Assembly (NCBI GenBank): GCA_009823395.1
Contig: CM020512.1
Span: forward strand, 1,162,905-1,226,904
Source: Thamnaconus septentrionalis
Taxonomy: Eukaryota; Chordata; Actinopteri; Tetraodontiformes; Monacanthidae
DNA: 64,000 nt
Direction of reading: 5' to 3'
Shown: in pieces, positions 26,832-64,000 of the stretch
Layout of the letters: each line of letters starts with the position of its first letter
How positions within the stretch are numbered: position 1 is the first letter of the stretch
Translations under genes and position numbers: made by a program
The notes under the pieces: generated by a model
What the model saw: the letters and a program-made list of their open reading frames with translations, nothing else
Databases searched by the model: none
What the model was told of the DNA's origin: nothing

Positions 26832-27384
26832 GACCAGGAGGAGGCCCATCAGAGAGGTGTAGAGGACCGACTGCGAGATGTCCGCTGTCTCCCTCTGGTG
26901 GCCGTTCTGAGACACCAGGGTCCGACACAGGGCCTCGCACGAGCCCTCCACGGTGACGCCGCTGGCCCCAGGCATGACGCCACCTCTGAGTCAAGACCAG
27001 CAGGGTCCTCGGAGAGCCCCCGACAGATGGCAGGTCTTCCCACAGAGAGTAGTAAAGCAACGGGTGGGGTTTCGGCTGCAGCGCCTCAGTGTCTTCCAGG
27101 GAAAATGCGGGCGATTGTCAACATTCCAAACAGAAGAGGAGACTCTTGTTTCTCTTACAGGACAAAACAGGAAAGTCAGTTTTGTCCTCTTCCCAGGAAA
27201 ACAAGAGGGAAGTCGCTCAGGACTGAGGAGAAAATAGATGTATTGATCAGTGAGGAAGCGCAAAGGTAGAGCTCCATGACGACTTCAGACAGCTCCTGAA
27301 GGTCTTTGACAGATACCTCATACAGCCGGTGACGAAAAATGTTTTGAGCGTGTATTTCCAAAAAAACGAAAACAAAAAACAGCG

Positions 27385-27436
<52 letters not shown>

Positions 27437-27650
27437 CACCTAGGGTTCACCCAATGACAGTGTGCGACCTACAAAACCAGGGTCCTGCAAAATCGGCCAG
27501 ATCTGCACCTTGTCTGATTTTCACGGACCCGTCCATCAAAAAAAGAGGGAATAAAGGAACAGACAGAGCTTGTGTGTGCGGACTCACCTGAACACGGCTG
27601 AGCGCGCGTCCCGACTGCACTGCTCCCATCACCTGCTGAGCTGTTAAAAA
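26832..27650 (-). CDS. Unassigned coding-like exons upstream of the USP core
   Basis: Not recognised. On the minus strand one exon of about 53 bases has clean splice borders: acceptor TTTTTAACAG at about 27650, donor CAG|GTGAGT at about 27597. It reads QQVMGAVQSGRALSRVQ. Further along, about 27000-27097 reads ALQPKPHPLLYYSLWEDLPS then TLLVLTQ, and 26832-26975 reads EALCRTLVSQNG and SQSVLYTSLMGLLLVTDNQ, ending at a donor CAG|GTGCGC. The last exon ends in phase 0, which fits the first USP exon, so these may be 5' exons of the USP gene. They could equally be a separate small gene or a decayed one, because the two longest pieces sit in different frames without an obvious intron between them. A helix-like segment (LQELSEVVMELY, about 27260-27300) has no clear exon borders. 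Confidence 0.35.
27391..27432. repeat. (CA)n microsatellite
   Basis: CA run within the unassigned region. Confidence 0.9.
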
Positions 27651-28131
27651 TGCATAAGTGCACATCTACTGTTTCACTGTGCGGCACCAGCAGGCCGGGA
27701 TTGAGAGTCTCCCCTTTCTCTCCTGCATGCGCCCTGTCCTGTCGTCAGGGTCAGAGAGACAGAGGAGAGGAGCAAGAGAAGAGAGAGAGAGAGAGAGAGA
27801 GAGACAGAGGGAGAGTTGCAGAGGGAGAGTTGCAGAGAGAGAGTGAGAGAGAGGAGGAGTGGGAGTATAATCATCTCTAATCTTTTCTTTGTAAATCCAG
27901 GCGGCTATACTTAGACTGGCCTCGGCCATTGAACGCCCACGCAAAGTTTCAAGTGTCAGTTTATTTAAAAAAAACAAAACAAAAACAAAGACAACAACCA
28001 TTTTACATTTTGGAATTTACATTCAACGTAATGCGTTGCCACGGTCCAACAGAGAAACAAGAAAAATTCCAATCGATGGAAAAATGGTCACAAAGAATCC
28101 AACATGCATCCAAAAGTCTGTCTCTCTCCTC

Positions 28132-28236
28132 TCACACGCACACACACACACACACACACACGCACGCACACACGCACACACGCACGCACGCACACACGCA
28201 CACACACACACACACACACGCACACACACACACACT
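28132..28236. repeat. (CA)n/(CACG)n microsatellite
   Basis: CA run with regular CG interruptions, starting only about 17 bases beyond the RhoGEF stop codon, hence in its 3' UTR. A minus-strand AATAAA near 27958-27963 may end that UTR. Confidence 0.9.
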
Positions 28237-28252
28237 TGTCCCGCAGGGGCTC

Positions 28253-34463
<6,211 letters not shown>

Positions 34464-34969
34464 CTCTACCCAGCTGTCAGTGCATGTCCAGAGACGTGGG
34501 CCGTCCTCGAAGGGCGAGAAGTCCAAATTCACAGCAGCAGTGGTGGCAGCAGCAGCAGCAGTCGGCTTCCTCCGACTAGTCAGCGTGCAGTGCAGCAGTT
34601 GTTTGCAGAGTTGTTGCAGCTCTTCCTTCTCGCTTTCTTCCTCATCTCACAATCAACCACATCCTTTAGAATCGCACTCTTCATGCATCGTGTGTGTTCA
34701 TCTCAGGGAGGAGTTTTAAAGCTGCACTTTAATCAATTTTCCACCAGTTAGCTATGGCACCGTACTTTACTTTCAATCAACCAGCCAACCGGCAGTAAAA
34801 CAGTGAAATTTACAGATTGATTATCTGTGGGTTGACAAGTAGCTGCAACTCTGGTGAAGATACTAAAAGCCACAGGCAGCTCAGGCTGCAAACACATTAT
34901 GCATTTTGACAGTTGCTGTCCACTGTGTATCAGTTAAGCCTGAAGTAACAGAAGACACAAACAAGTCAA

Positions 34970-36092
34970 GCATGTTTTACATCTTTATTCACTAATCACA
35001 CTAAGTGTTCCCACTTCTCGATACATTTCATCACCTTGTGTTTGTATACTGTAGTCATTTGGAGGTAAAGTAGAAAGAAGACAGTTTATGAACATTGAGG
35101 GGTGTGTCCAGAATTTCTCCGCCCTCATCCACGTAAAATGCAATAAAAATTAAACAAAACACATAAAACAAGGAGCAAAGTAAAAACTGGTGACCGTCTC
35201 ACACACGGTGCTGGTTGAGGTTCGCTGGAGCGGCTCTTCAAACCAGTGACCGCTGTGCGGGTCTGAATGGTTCCAGTCAGGACAGGTTTTCCAAGAGGGT
35301 TTTTATTTATTTATTTATTTATTCATTCATTCATTCTTAACAGGCATCTTCAAGTGCTTCTACCATTTTATAACGTGGTCTGGTGGAGAGTTGCGGGAAG
35401 TGTTTTACAGAGTGGAGCAGATTCTTTTGTGTGTGCTGACTGTCTTGGCTTAACTTTTATTTTATTGAGGTCCATTTTTATCTTTTTTTCCTTTTTAAAC
35501 AAAACCTTTGTGGGGGCTGAGGTGCACGAGACAGGGGTCGCAGGAGGAGAGGGAGAGGGAGAGGAGGGAAGACAGCAGGGACGACAGAGGGGATACAGAT
35601 GACTGGCTGCGTTTAATGACCCCTCCTCAGGTGCACTGGTGGGACTGTGAGGATGCGGCGGATGGATGTGGGCGGAGCTACCGAGTGCCCAGAGAAGACT
35701 AAGGCTTAAAAAAAAAAAAACAGAACTCAGCAGAGATCTTGGGCTACTGAGAAACATGAGGAGGTCTATTATGCATGCTGCTCCTTCCTTCCCTCCCCCC
35801 TTCAGCATCATCCCTGCTTCAATGGCAGGAGCGGATCCCTAACACGCAGACGGGCGTCACGATGTCAGCTTCCGGGGACTATGTACACTCAGGCACAGGG
35901 TCACACAAACCATGGGCCGCAAAAAAAAAACCAAAAAAACATCATAAACAACTGATTGATCCAAAAGAGCTGAATGCCATCAACTCACTCTCCCACTCTC
36001 CCGTCCCCATTCCAGAACTCAACTCCTCATTCAGGGCAACCCCCCCTTCCCCTCCCACCCCCCTCTTCCTGTGGACGGGTCCAGGGTGGAGC
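34970..36092 (-). other. Probable uba1 3' UTR; RhoGEF upstream region beyond 34464
   Basis: No coding exons. A minus-strand AATAAA at about 34984-34989 would give uba1 a 3' UTR of about 1.1 kb. The interval 34464-34970 then holds the RhoGEF 5' UTR and promoter, with a CAG/CTG-rich stretch at 34530-34620. Confidence 0.5.
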
Positions 36093-45116
<9,024 letters not shown>

Positions 45117-46602
45117 CTGTAAAACACCAAGTCATGAATATACAAGTATGCGGCTTGGAAGGTGAAGAGACCGAAACCAAGCTGCCCTGTTCATCGATTC
45201 ATATTTTACATAAACTTGGTTTGTAGGGGAAATTAATGATACAAGGATGCATTAAAAAAACAAAACAAATTAAACCAACAGTGGACACTTTTGCGGAGAG
45301 CTTATATTTTGGTTTTAAACGCGAGGGATGTATAAATAATTCAGGGCCGTGGTTCAATTACACGTTGCTAAAGGCCACAGAATTCCTTGATGTTGAAGGG
45401 AGGACTTCTAGTCAAGGGGCAGCTGCTCTGGCCCCGGTCCAAAATCACAAACCTGTTAGAAAACCTACCGCCTAGGAAGAGTCATGAATAGCAGCATTAT
45501 CCTCTATTTAGTTCTTTTCCAGCTTAGGGACAACACTGGCCTGTTCATGTGTTCCTATTGTTGATTTTTCGCCGGTTAAGGACTGCCAATGCCACTCCGA
45601 GCAAAAAGAGCTGAATCATTAAAACTTCACTGCGGTAAAGTGAACAACACCTCATGGTGCTTGCAGGTGAACAATACAACGCTGGAACTGTCCTCCGGTA
45701 AAAAAATAAAAATAAAGCTGTGGTTAAAACCCAAGCGTAATTATTTTTTATATATTGGCAAATCCGTGATTAAATATATAATCCGACCACAGACACACAG
45801 AGGAAATGAAACACACCGACTCTCCAATGGATTCCCACCCCATGGCAAACGAGGTAAGACACTATTTCCGCATCCAATGCAGCTAAATCAAAAGCAACGT
45901 AAACGAAACCGGTTGTACACCACACGCTTATTGACAATTCAATAGCCGCGTGCTTATTTTTTTTTAATTTTATTTTACTTTTGGCAGCGGTAGATTTAAA
46001 TTCACAACATTCAGACTGTAGCCCGATCCGTGTCTGTTTGTTCAAAATGAAAGCATCCGACCCGATACAGCGAAGCACCGTGTCACTCGGCTCGCTGGTA
46101 CAGCAGCTCAATTGAGAGACTGAATGCACAAGGTTTGCTTCCTGGTGATACTCTAAAAAAAAAAAAATCTGTGTATATATATATACATTTCTCCGAAACA
46201 AAATGTCAGTCAACAGTGCCAAGAAGAGTCAGCTTAAGCAGGATGCCGGTTACTAATCGTTTAAGTGATTTGGCAAGCACACAAGACGGTACATGAATAA
46301 CTTAAAGGAAACCGGGAAAACAGCAAACTGCTAGCCGGCCCATTGGCAGCTCGGCCTAGGCCCGTGTTTTTCCTGGTGCGAACACAACTTTACAAGCTAG
46401 CCAACGTAGCTACGCCTCAACCTGCTCATAAAATGCCTGACGCCGTGTTCAAATGGACACATTTAGATCAACCAGAGCAACGCTATTTGTGTCCGTAGCC
46501 TAAATTGTCACGGCCCAACTTCAACGTAAAGATTTTTTTGTTTTCTTCGACAATGAAAGACTAGCCACTGCACTCGTGCTTCATTGATCTCCCTTTTCTT
46601 AC

Positions 46603-46970
46603 CAATAATCCTTCTCGGTCCCTTCCCAACGCGAACCCGCTCCTCTCCCGCGGTGCCTAGACGCCAGCAATGTCGAAACTTGTAAATCCGACGGGTAGTA
46701 CGAAAGAACAGAAACGCGGCTCGGGAATTCGTGGGGGTCGCACAATATTGTCGAGTCACTATGTCGTTGTGGCTGAGAGGCTCTTACATGTATATGCGCT
46801 GCTGCCTTTGCGACTGCAGACGGGAACAAAACCAAAATGGCAGATGGAGAGAAAGGGGGGAGGCTGTGACGCAGGGAAGGGCGTCTGTGAACATGCTGTC
46901 AGGCATGCGCGCAGCCCATTGGGTGACAAGCCGACGCCAACGCGCACATGTCCCGCCCCCCAACTACCAG
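46603..46970 (-). promoter_or_regulatory. uba1 promoter and non-coding first exon
   Basis: On the minus strand a CpG-rich block runs from about 46970 to 46603 and ends in a strong donor (TTATTG|GTAAGAAAAG), fitting a non-coding first exon about 1.5 kb above the uba1 ATG. Upstream elements are a GC box (GGGGGGCGGGAC, about 46950-46961), a CCAAT box (CACCCAATGGGC, about 46915-46926) and GCCATTTTGG at about 46834-46843, a YY1-type site often placed at the start of housekeeping genes. Confidence 0.6.
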
Positions 46971-49480
46971 AAAATGCATATCATGTACATTAATGTACAA
47001 TGAAACCGCTTCGACTTCTTGAAGCAAGCTGCGGGAGAAAAGGCTTTGCGTTTCATTTCACACAGGTTCACAAGACGTTTTAAATAAGAGTCTGAACTCG
47101 AGGTATCTCACGACTATTCCGATATCTTTCAAAAGTAATGAGCATTCTCCCGAGGCAACAATCCAAGTCACAAGAGTAACAAAAACCTTTGTTTCCGTGA
47201 ACTGGTGACGAGTCGGTTTCTACCGGAACCTCACAGCTTTCATTTATCTTCAGGAGAACCTGCTATACCGCACTGTGAAATAAAACATACATTCTGACCC
47301 CACGGTCTGCATCACATGAGTAGAGTGTTCTGAAGATTTTTGGGGAGGGGGTTCATCTGTGCACATGTTACCGGAGTCTACTGGTCAAGCAGTGATAACT
47401 GAGGCAGCTACATGAGTAAATAATTAGACAAGACTGGATGCTGAGCGTCTGGGAACCGGTCACATCGGGGTTAGGGGCAAGGCATTCCTTGCAGAAAGAA
47501 TACTGGGGGAGGGGGTGCCTGGGAAATGACAAAGGCCCAAGAAAAGAGTGGGCCGCATATTCTTGGGTACACATGCTGAGGGTTCCCCTATGTACAATAT
47601 CATGCTGTATTAGAAAAGGCCACTTTCCCCCAGTATTTTGTTGCAAGTGAATCGCGTGAATGTTGATGGGGTTGGCACGAAATTAACTTGCATCTCCAAA
47701 GACATTAAAAATTATATTGCATTTAAGTTGGCGACGCAAATCCTTTCTCGTACTTTTGTAACGTTTATCGGCTCGTGTCCACCGAGATGAGGAGTCATCT
47801 GGGGTGTTTTATTATTCCAAAAGTTGCCTGCGACAAGTTAGCTTGGCGACGGCTTTTCAACATTGCGTCCACATAGTGTTTGTGGCCACTAGCTCCAATG
47901 CTATCGCCAACCTTATTTACAAAGAACATCAATTAACGCAACATTCACGTGCACGTAAAATATGCTACGCCGATTTCGCGGTAACAGTTGCCTGATAGTG
48001 GTTTACTGCCTTGGATCGACGCAGGCAGCTGGACTAGCCATAAAAGCTAACGGCAACTAACGTTAATGAGCATCAATAACTCAGATCAAACGACTGCGTA
48101 GTTGTTAGCTCGTGCGCGCTAGCGCCAAAGCTATCTAGCCACCCGACGACTTTTTCCCACTTCCACCGCTGTTAGCTATCCTGCTAACGTTAGCCAACTA
48201 GCTGGGGCTAAAACAACCAATACGCAGCTTACACAAGTGTGCGCAACTTACCACATCCGATATTACTCGGCCTGAGCTGTAGTATTGAAAAATTGATGTT
48301 ATTCAAGTAAGGAACCTATCAGAGACCGTAAGTGTTCAGGACTGTTGCTGCTGCCTGCAAACTGGAAAGTGTGTCAGGGTGGCGGGCTCTCTGTGAGTTT
48401 TTTTTTCCGCTGGACGCTTGCCTGCCCGGCTGATCTTGAACCGTTTCCCCTCACTCTATTTCATATGAATGCAAAGCAAAGCAGCAACATGTGCACGTTA
48501 CAGGCACAACCATTATGCGCATCCTCAAGGGGTCACCGTACCGGGGATCAATTTCAGTTAACTGAAAGAAAATTAATTACATGTCATTAAAACAATCACA
48601 AAACGCTTCATATTAAAACATAGTTTTTGTTTCAGCGTGATTCCATCGTGACTTAGTGCTATTGTACAATGTGTACTTTAGCCCCCCCCCGCGAAAACGC
48701 TGCTTTTAGACTGTTCCCATGTTCTTACAGAGCATGATGGTACTTGTATGCTTAGTGCGATGAAAACCACAGCCGGGAGAAAGAACGCGGTGAACTTGTT
48801 ACCTTGGATAAAAACTTCAGAGAGATTTAAAGTTTTGAGGGGTTTTGAAACGCATTGAAACGTGAGTTTAAATGCTTTAGTTATTCCACATCTTTTTCTC
48901 TACCCCTCTTTTATTCACATACCATGTTATGCAGATGTTACTCGATGGCTATGATTAAATTGATATCAGGACGTTTCGTGTTTGTGAATTCGAGACAGAA
49001 CAAAGATTAAGTATCGAAATAGTTACATGTCCTGATCCCCCTCCCCCTTTTTTTTGTCAGGAGGTGGGAGTGTTTAATGCTGAGTCCTCTGGAGACTGGA
49101 CTCCAAGTAGCCTAGTAGTGTTTCTATACTTGTCAGCCTCCTCTATAAGATGGTGTGGTTTAACCTGTGACTGCTTTTATTTCTGTTTTCTGTGGTTCTA
49201 TTTGCTATTTGATTTTTTTATTTTGTCACTCAGCTCAGTGCTACCACAAAGGAAGGCAATGTTGTTGAAGCATAATTTTTGTATACACTTGTGTGTCTTT
49301 GCAGGGCCCTCAGATGCTGAGTTGGATACCTTTATGAACTGGAGTACACAGCCAGAGGTTGCTGTCTGTTGTGAAGTTTGCAGACTCAAATAGCTGATCA
49401 GTGCACCTCAGGTGGAATAACAGCCCTTTTGCTGTGTTGAAAAATAGTCCACAACAGTGGGGTTTTCTGGTAGAAAAGTG
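46971..49480. other. Intergenic region between uba1 promoter and camkv 3' end
   Basis: No coding exon or recognisable gene on either strand. A second CpG-containing block with several GCTAAC/GTTAGC motifs lies at about 48000-48260. I see nothing further that I can support. Confidence 0.4.
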
Positions 49481-49489
49481 AAAAGTAAA

Positions 49490-50587
49490 GATTTATTAAT
49501 TTTCTTTGTAAAGTATGCACTATATCAGCATACATTTTTGTATCTCTACCCTCATAATTCACAAAATTACAAGCAGCAAATGTACCTGTCCCGCCAGTAT
49601 AGCCCAGCTTATATGCAGGCACTCTGAGCAGTCTCTCCTAACAGCAGAAGACTTAACCAACATCTCCTGTGGTTATTTTCCTCTCTATTAACAAGTGCCT
49701 CATACAACCCCACTTTAAAATTACAGAGATATCCCTTTAATAAAGATAGACCAAAGGATCAAAGCCCTGATAAAAGTCATGGGAAACTGTCAATGCAGAG
49801 GGAGAATCATTCTTTGCAGAGCAGTAAGATTGACCTTGTAAATAAAAATAATCCTGCTAAAACCACTGAAAAGGAGATCCTGGAATTTTTTTTAAATTCA
49901 TTTGTGCACAAGCTTGGAAGAGAATCCGGCAGAGTGAACTTCATGAGAAATTCAAGAATATCACTTCTAAAGCTCGGAATGACCATAAAGAGAATGACAA
50001 GTAACAGAATACAACACAATTTCCAAGGTTGGGGTCAGTAAATTGCATCTATCAATCTTCTGCCGGCACATATGGGAATGACAAGCCTGCAACCTATGGT
50101 CATTTGGGCTCTGTGGCCCTACATTTTTTAGTCCAAACGCTCAGTGTCCAGAATGCCTCTGGTAAACTGATTTCAGTTGTCTTTTTTTTTATGAAATTGC
50201 AGCCACACATTGGAAAGCTGTAGAGTAGCCCTTTTTAAATGGCACTGTTTGCAAACACAACCATATTTCAGCTAATAAGAATCAAAAGTCCAGCCAACAT
50301 TTAGGAGCTAATTTTATTGAAAGACTTGCAAACAGCACAGTTCACATAGGGACATTATAGTGGATGTCTAGACTTGTTTTGGAGAAAATCAGACAGCCTT
50401 GTATTACACAGAATCAATGCAGAATGGAGGAGAGAAACACTTACATAACAAAAGGATCAAATGATAGTCTGGATTGTCCAGTTAAGGGTGCCAACTTGCA
50501 CGTATCGAGAATAACGCACACACACACACGCAAAAAAAAACATTTCCAGGAAAAGATTTTGATTTATCTTTGAGAAAACAACAGGGA

Positions 50588-50638
<51 letters not shown>

Positions 50639-51293
50639 TGTGTTGTTTCATGCATGTCAATAATTTACCCCCCAGTTTTTCCCACCTGGTAAGGCTGAGA
50701 GAAAGACTTTAAAACACTTTTTTACAACCATTGTGACTGTAAGCTAACAAACTGGTTGATGGCTTTTTCTATGAAAAATAAAGAGCTACATCAATAGAAA
50801 GGAAAAGAAGAAATAATGCAATGAGATGATTAAAGCTGTTTAGACTTGAATTTGAATTGGAGAGGTGCCACGGTGTTTTGAAAAATTGGGTTCTGGTGTC
50901 ACTGTGGAGATATGGTTATGAATTATTAAGTGTAATGAAAGTGAGGTAATTCAAAAGAAGATAATCTCAGTTTGGATGCAGTTTAGAAAGTAGAATATAG
51001 GTAACATTAGGAAAAGATGTATTTATGTATTTACATTTTTAACAGGAAATACTGCAAATTGTAACACCCTAACTAAGAGTGTTACTACAATGTTGATACA
51101 TGTGCAGAGCCAGTGTCTTCTGGATTTGGATTATTACAGAGACAAATTAAAGAAAAAAAACAAACAAAACCTCTTTGCAGCATCCACAACACTGCACGGT
51201 TTTGCTTCACTTCTTGGGGGAGGTGCCAGTGTTGAGTCTTTACAAAAATCACTATAAATCCAGTGTTCACGTGCCATGCATGATTTGTCTGCC
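49490..51293 (-). other. Probable camkv 3' UTR
   Basis: No coding exons. Minus-strand AATAAA signals at about 49492-49497 and 50311-50316 are candidate polyadenylation signals. Contains a (GT)n tract at 50591-50640. Confidence 0.4.
50591..50643. repeat. (GT)n microsatellite
   Basis: GT run with one TTT interruption at its right end. Confidence 0.9.
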
Positions 51294-62145
<10,852 letters not shown>

Positions 62146-62818
62146 GGTGGCATTCACCTGAGGGGTGGGGACAGACATATTAAAGGTGAAATTTGGGCAC
62201 CAGATGTGAGACAGAAAGGCCGAGCAGCGATTAAGGTACCGCTGCAGCGACTAGCCTACAGGGCGGCGACAGACCACAGATGCGCTTGCAGATTACTTGC
62301 ATTTGATTTATTTGATTGTATATTTTAAGGTATTTTTTAATTGCAAATTTTATTCTGATATGTTTTAACCTTACTTCTGTGAATTGTCTGTGAGAACTTC
62401 AAAAAGCGCTCAATTAAAAAAAGCTGTATTATTATTATCATTATTACTATTGCAAACGGCAATATCTATCTATCTATCTATCTATCTGCTTTTTAAAAAA
62501 ATGCTGCTGGCGGCCTGGTTGCGTGCCAGCCCTGTCAACAGATACTAAGCTACCCACTAAGCTTCTATCTACTCTGCTAAAGTCTACAGATTCTGCACAA
62601 CGTCTGTCGAGCTCAAGTTGAACTTTTATGAAGTGCAGAGTCCCTGCGTCGCTAAAGCATTCGGCTTCTTTCACAATCGCTGTTGTGGGGCCCTGTGACA
62701 CTGACAGCAGTGGGTTTTTAATGAAAAGAGAATTAGTTTGTTGTTTGCGTTGTGTTCAGTGTGTTGTGCATGAGTGTTTTAGGCATTCACATCCTGAGCT
62801 GGACCAAATCTTGTGCAA

Positions 62819-62873
<55 letters not shown>

Positions 62874-63757
62874 CTTAAAAACCCACACGTATTGAGTATT
62901 TTTGTCATTTATTTTGCATATATTTTTATTGTGAACATAATGTATATTTTATTGTGTACGTATTATGATTATTGAATACCTTTTTCATAAGGTGGTCTAA
63001 AAAAGGTGAACAAGCTGTGGGCACTAACCATGGAGAGGTATCACAACCCTCTGTGACATCACAAAGGTCTTCCAGAAAAGACTTGGAATGGGAGTTGTCT
63101 TTTTATATAATCAAGTCCTTGCCTCCGCAAAGCGCACCACACAAGGAGAGAAAACAGCGTCTATTCCATATTTTACTGACACACTCTTCTCATACTGTCC
63201 GCACCTAAAATAACTTACGATCGCCCTATAGGAGGCCCCAAACGCCCAGGTAGAAAATCTAGGACCTTGATAGTTGAATCAGCAATCGATACGCCATCTC
63301 ACTACAGTCCTCAGGCCGTCCTCACCCACATCCTTTAACACTCCATCTACTGCGGGAGACAAATTCCCTGGAAGCTTTAGCCATCCATCTCCCACATCGT
63401 CTCTCATCTCCTAAGAGCACGACAGACCTCGGCACGGCCGGGATAATTCATTTCCCGGCCCCACGTCTCCAACCTGCAGGTTGTCAGGCATGTCCGTGGA
63501 GTCAGCCACCACGTTAAGATCCATTGGCAGAATTGAGGGGAGATGTGTGACAGACAGCACACATTGGGAAAGGGAGCTCTGACTGATTGGAGGGATGGTA
63601 GAGACAGACGGAGAAAAAAAGTTTGGGGTTGTGGCGTCAGGAGAGGCGGAGGAAGAGACAATCTGGGAAAGTTAAAGAATTACAGGAAGAAAATGGAAAA
63701 CCTCTCGGGTTGACTTTGTTGCTGCTAATTTAGGATTAGGGAGTGAATATCTTTCCT

Positions 63758-63791
<34 letters not shown>

Positions 63792-64000
63792 ACCCAGCAT
63801 CACGATTGCATATGATAGGGCCAGCTTCTGATCTGTGGCAGAGGCGGAGCTAAAGAGCACTCTGTAATCCCAGCGCTGGCCCTAATCTCTAATCTGCACC
63901 CCTAATCCAGGGTCCATACACAGGGTCCACATCCACACACACACGCACACAGTCTATCTGACTGTGTGTGTGTGTGTGTGTGTGCGTGTGTGTGCAGTGC
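62146..64000. other. camkv 5' flank: 5' UTR acceptor, microsatellites, no assigned gene
   Basis: A splice acceptor at about 62159 (CCCTCAG|GTGAATGCCACC) shows that the camkv 5' UTR continues on an exon further upstream, not located. (CA)n/(GT)n runs lie at 62821-62870, 63763-63790 and near the right edge. At 63475-63525 the minus strand reads MDLNVVADSTDMPDNLQ before a CAG|GTTGGA donor-like site; it looks more protein-like than its surroundings but has no support beyond that. Confidence 0.4.
62821..62871. repeat. (CA)n microsatellite
   Basis: Pure CA run upstream of camkv. Confidence 0.95.

Noticed and set aside
26604..27269. 221-codon plus-strand open frame
   Set aside because: No recognisable domains; overlaps coding-like minus-strand segments, so it is probably an antisense shadow, though the region remains unassigned.

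Overview
The window is nuclear DNA from a vertebrate, almost certainly a ray-finned (teleost, percomorph-like) fish. It has short introns with GT-AG boundaries, very dense (CA)n/(GA)n/(GATA)n microsatellites, fragments of fish-type LINEs, a non-autonomous hAT element, and proteins close to vertebrate orthologues. I found no bacterial or viral genes, tRNA genes, CRISPR arrays or operons. All seven recognisable genes lie on the minus strand, so transcription runs from high to low coordinates.

Layout by coordinate: lrrc23 (1-2847, 3' end outside the window); rbm10 (4685-16014); rhoa-like GTPase (18529-20312); a USP2/USP21-type deubiquitinase core (22420-25797, 5' end unresolved); a stretch with unassigned coding-like exons (about 26.8-27.7 kb); an arhgef3/net1-type RhoGEF (28253-34463); uba1, the ubiquitin E1 (36093-45116); and camkv, a CaM-kinase-like pseudokinase (51294-62145). 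I rebuilt exon chains by hand from splice sites and codon phase. rbm10 (921 codons), rhoa (193), the USP core (354), the RhoGEF (532) and uba1 (1057) all close without a frame error. camkv closes only if one base is removed from a GC-rich tract in its last exon.

Functionally the block pairs an RNA-splicing regulator (RBM10), Rho signalling (RhoA and a Rho exchange factor), ubiquitin attachment and removal (UBA1 and a USP), a neuronal vesicle pseudokinase (CAMKV) and a ciliary/flagellar LRR protein (LRRC23). This is a conserved linkage group, not a co-regulated system. It joins genes that in human sit on Xp11 (RBM10, UBA1), 3p21 (RHOA, CAMKV, and the paralogues RBM5/6 and UBA7) and 12p13 (LRRC23).

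I did not find a convincing undescribed biological system. The points most worth checking are: the unusual RBM10 C-terminus, where a full G-patch seems to be replaced by a short degenerate one; a hAT insertion immediately beside an rbm10 5' splice site; the camkv frame break and its helical C-terminal module; the unassigned coding-like exons between the USP and the RhoGEF; and a repeat pair with a palindromic core inside uba1 introns.
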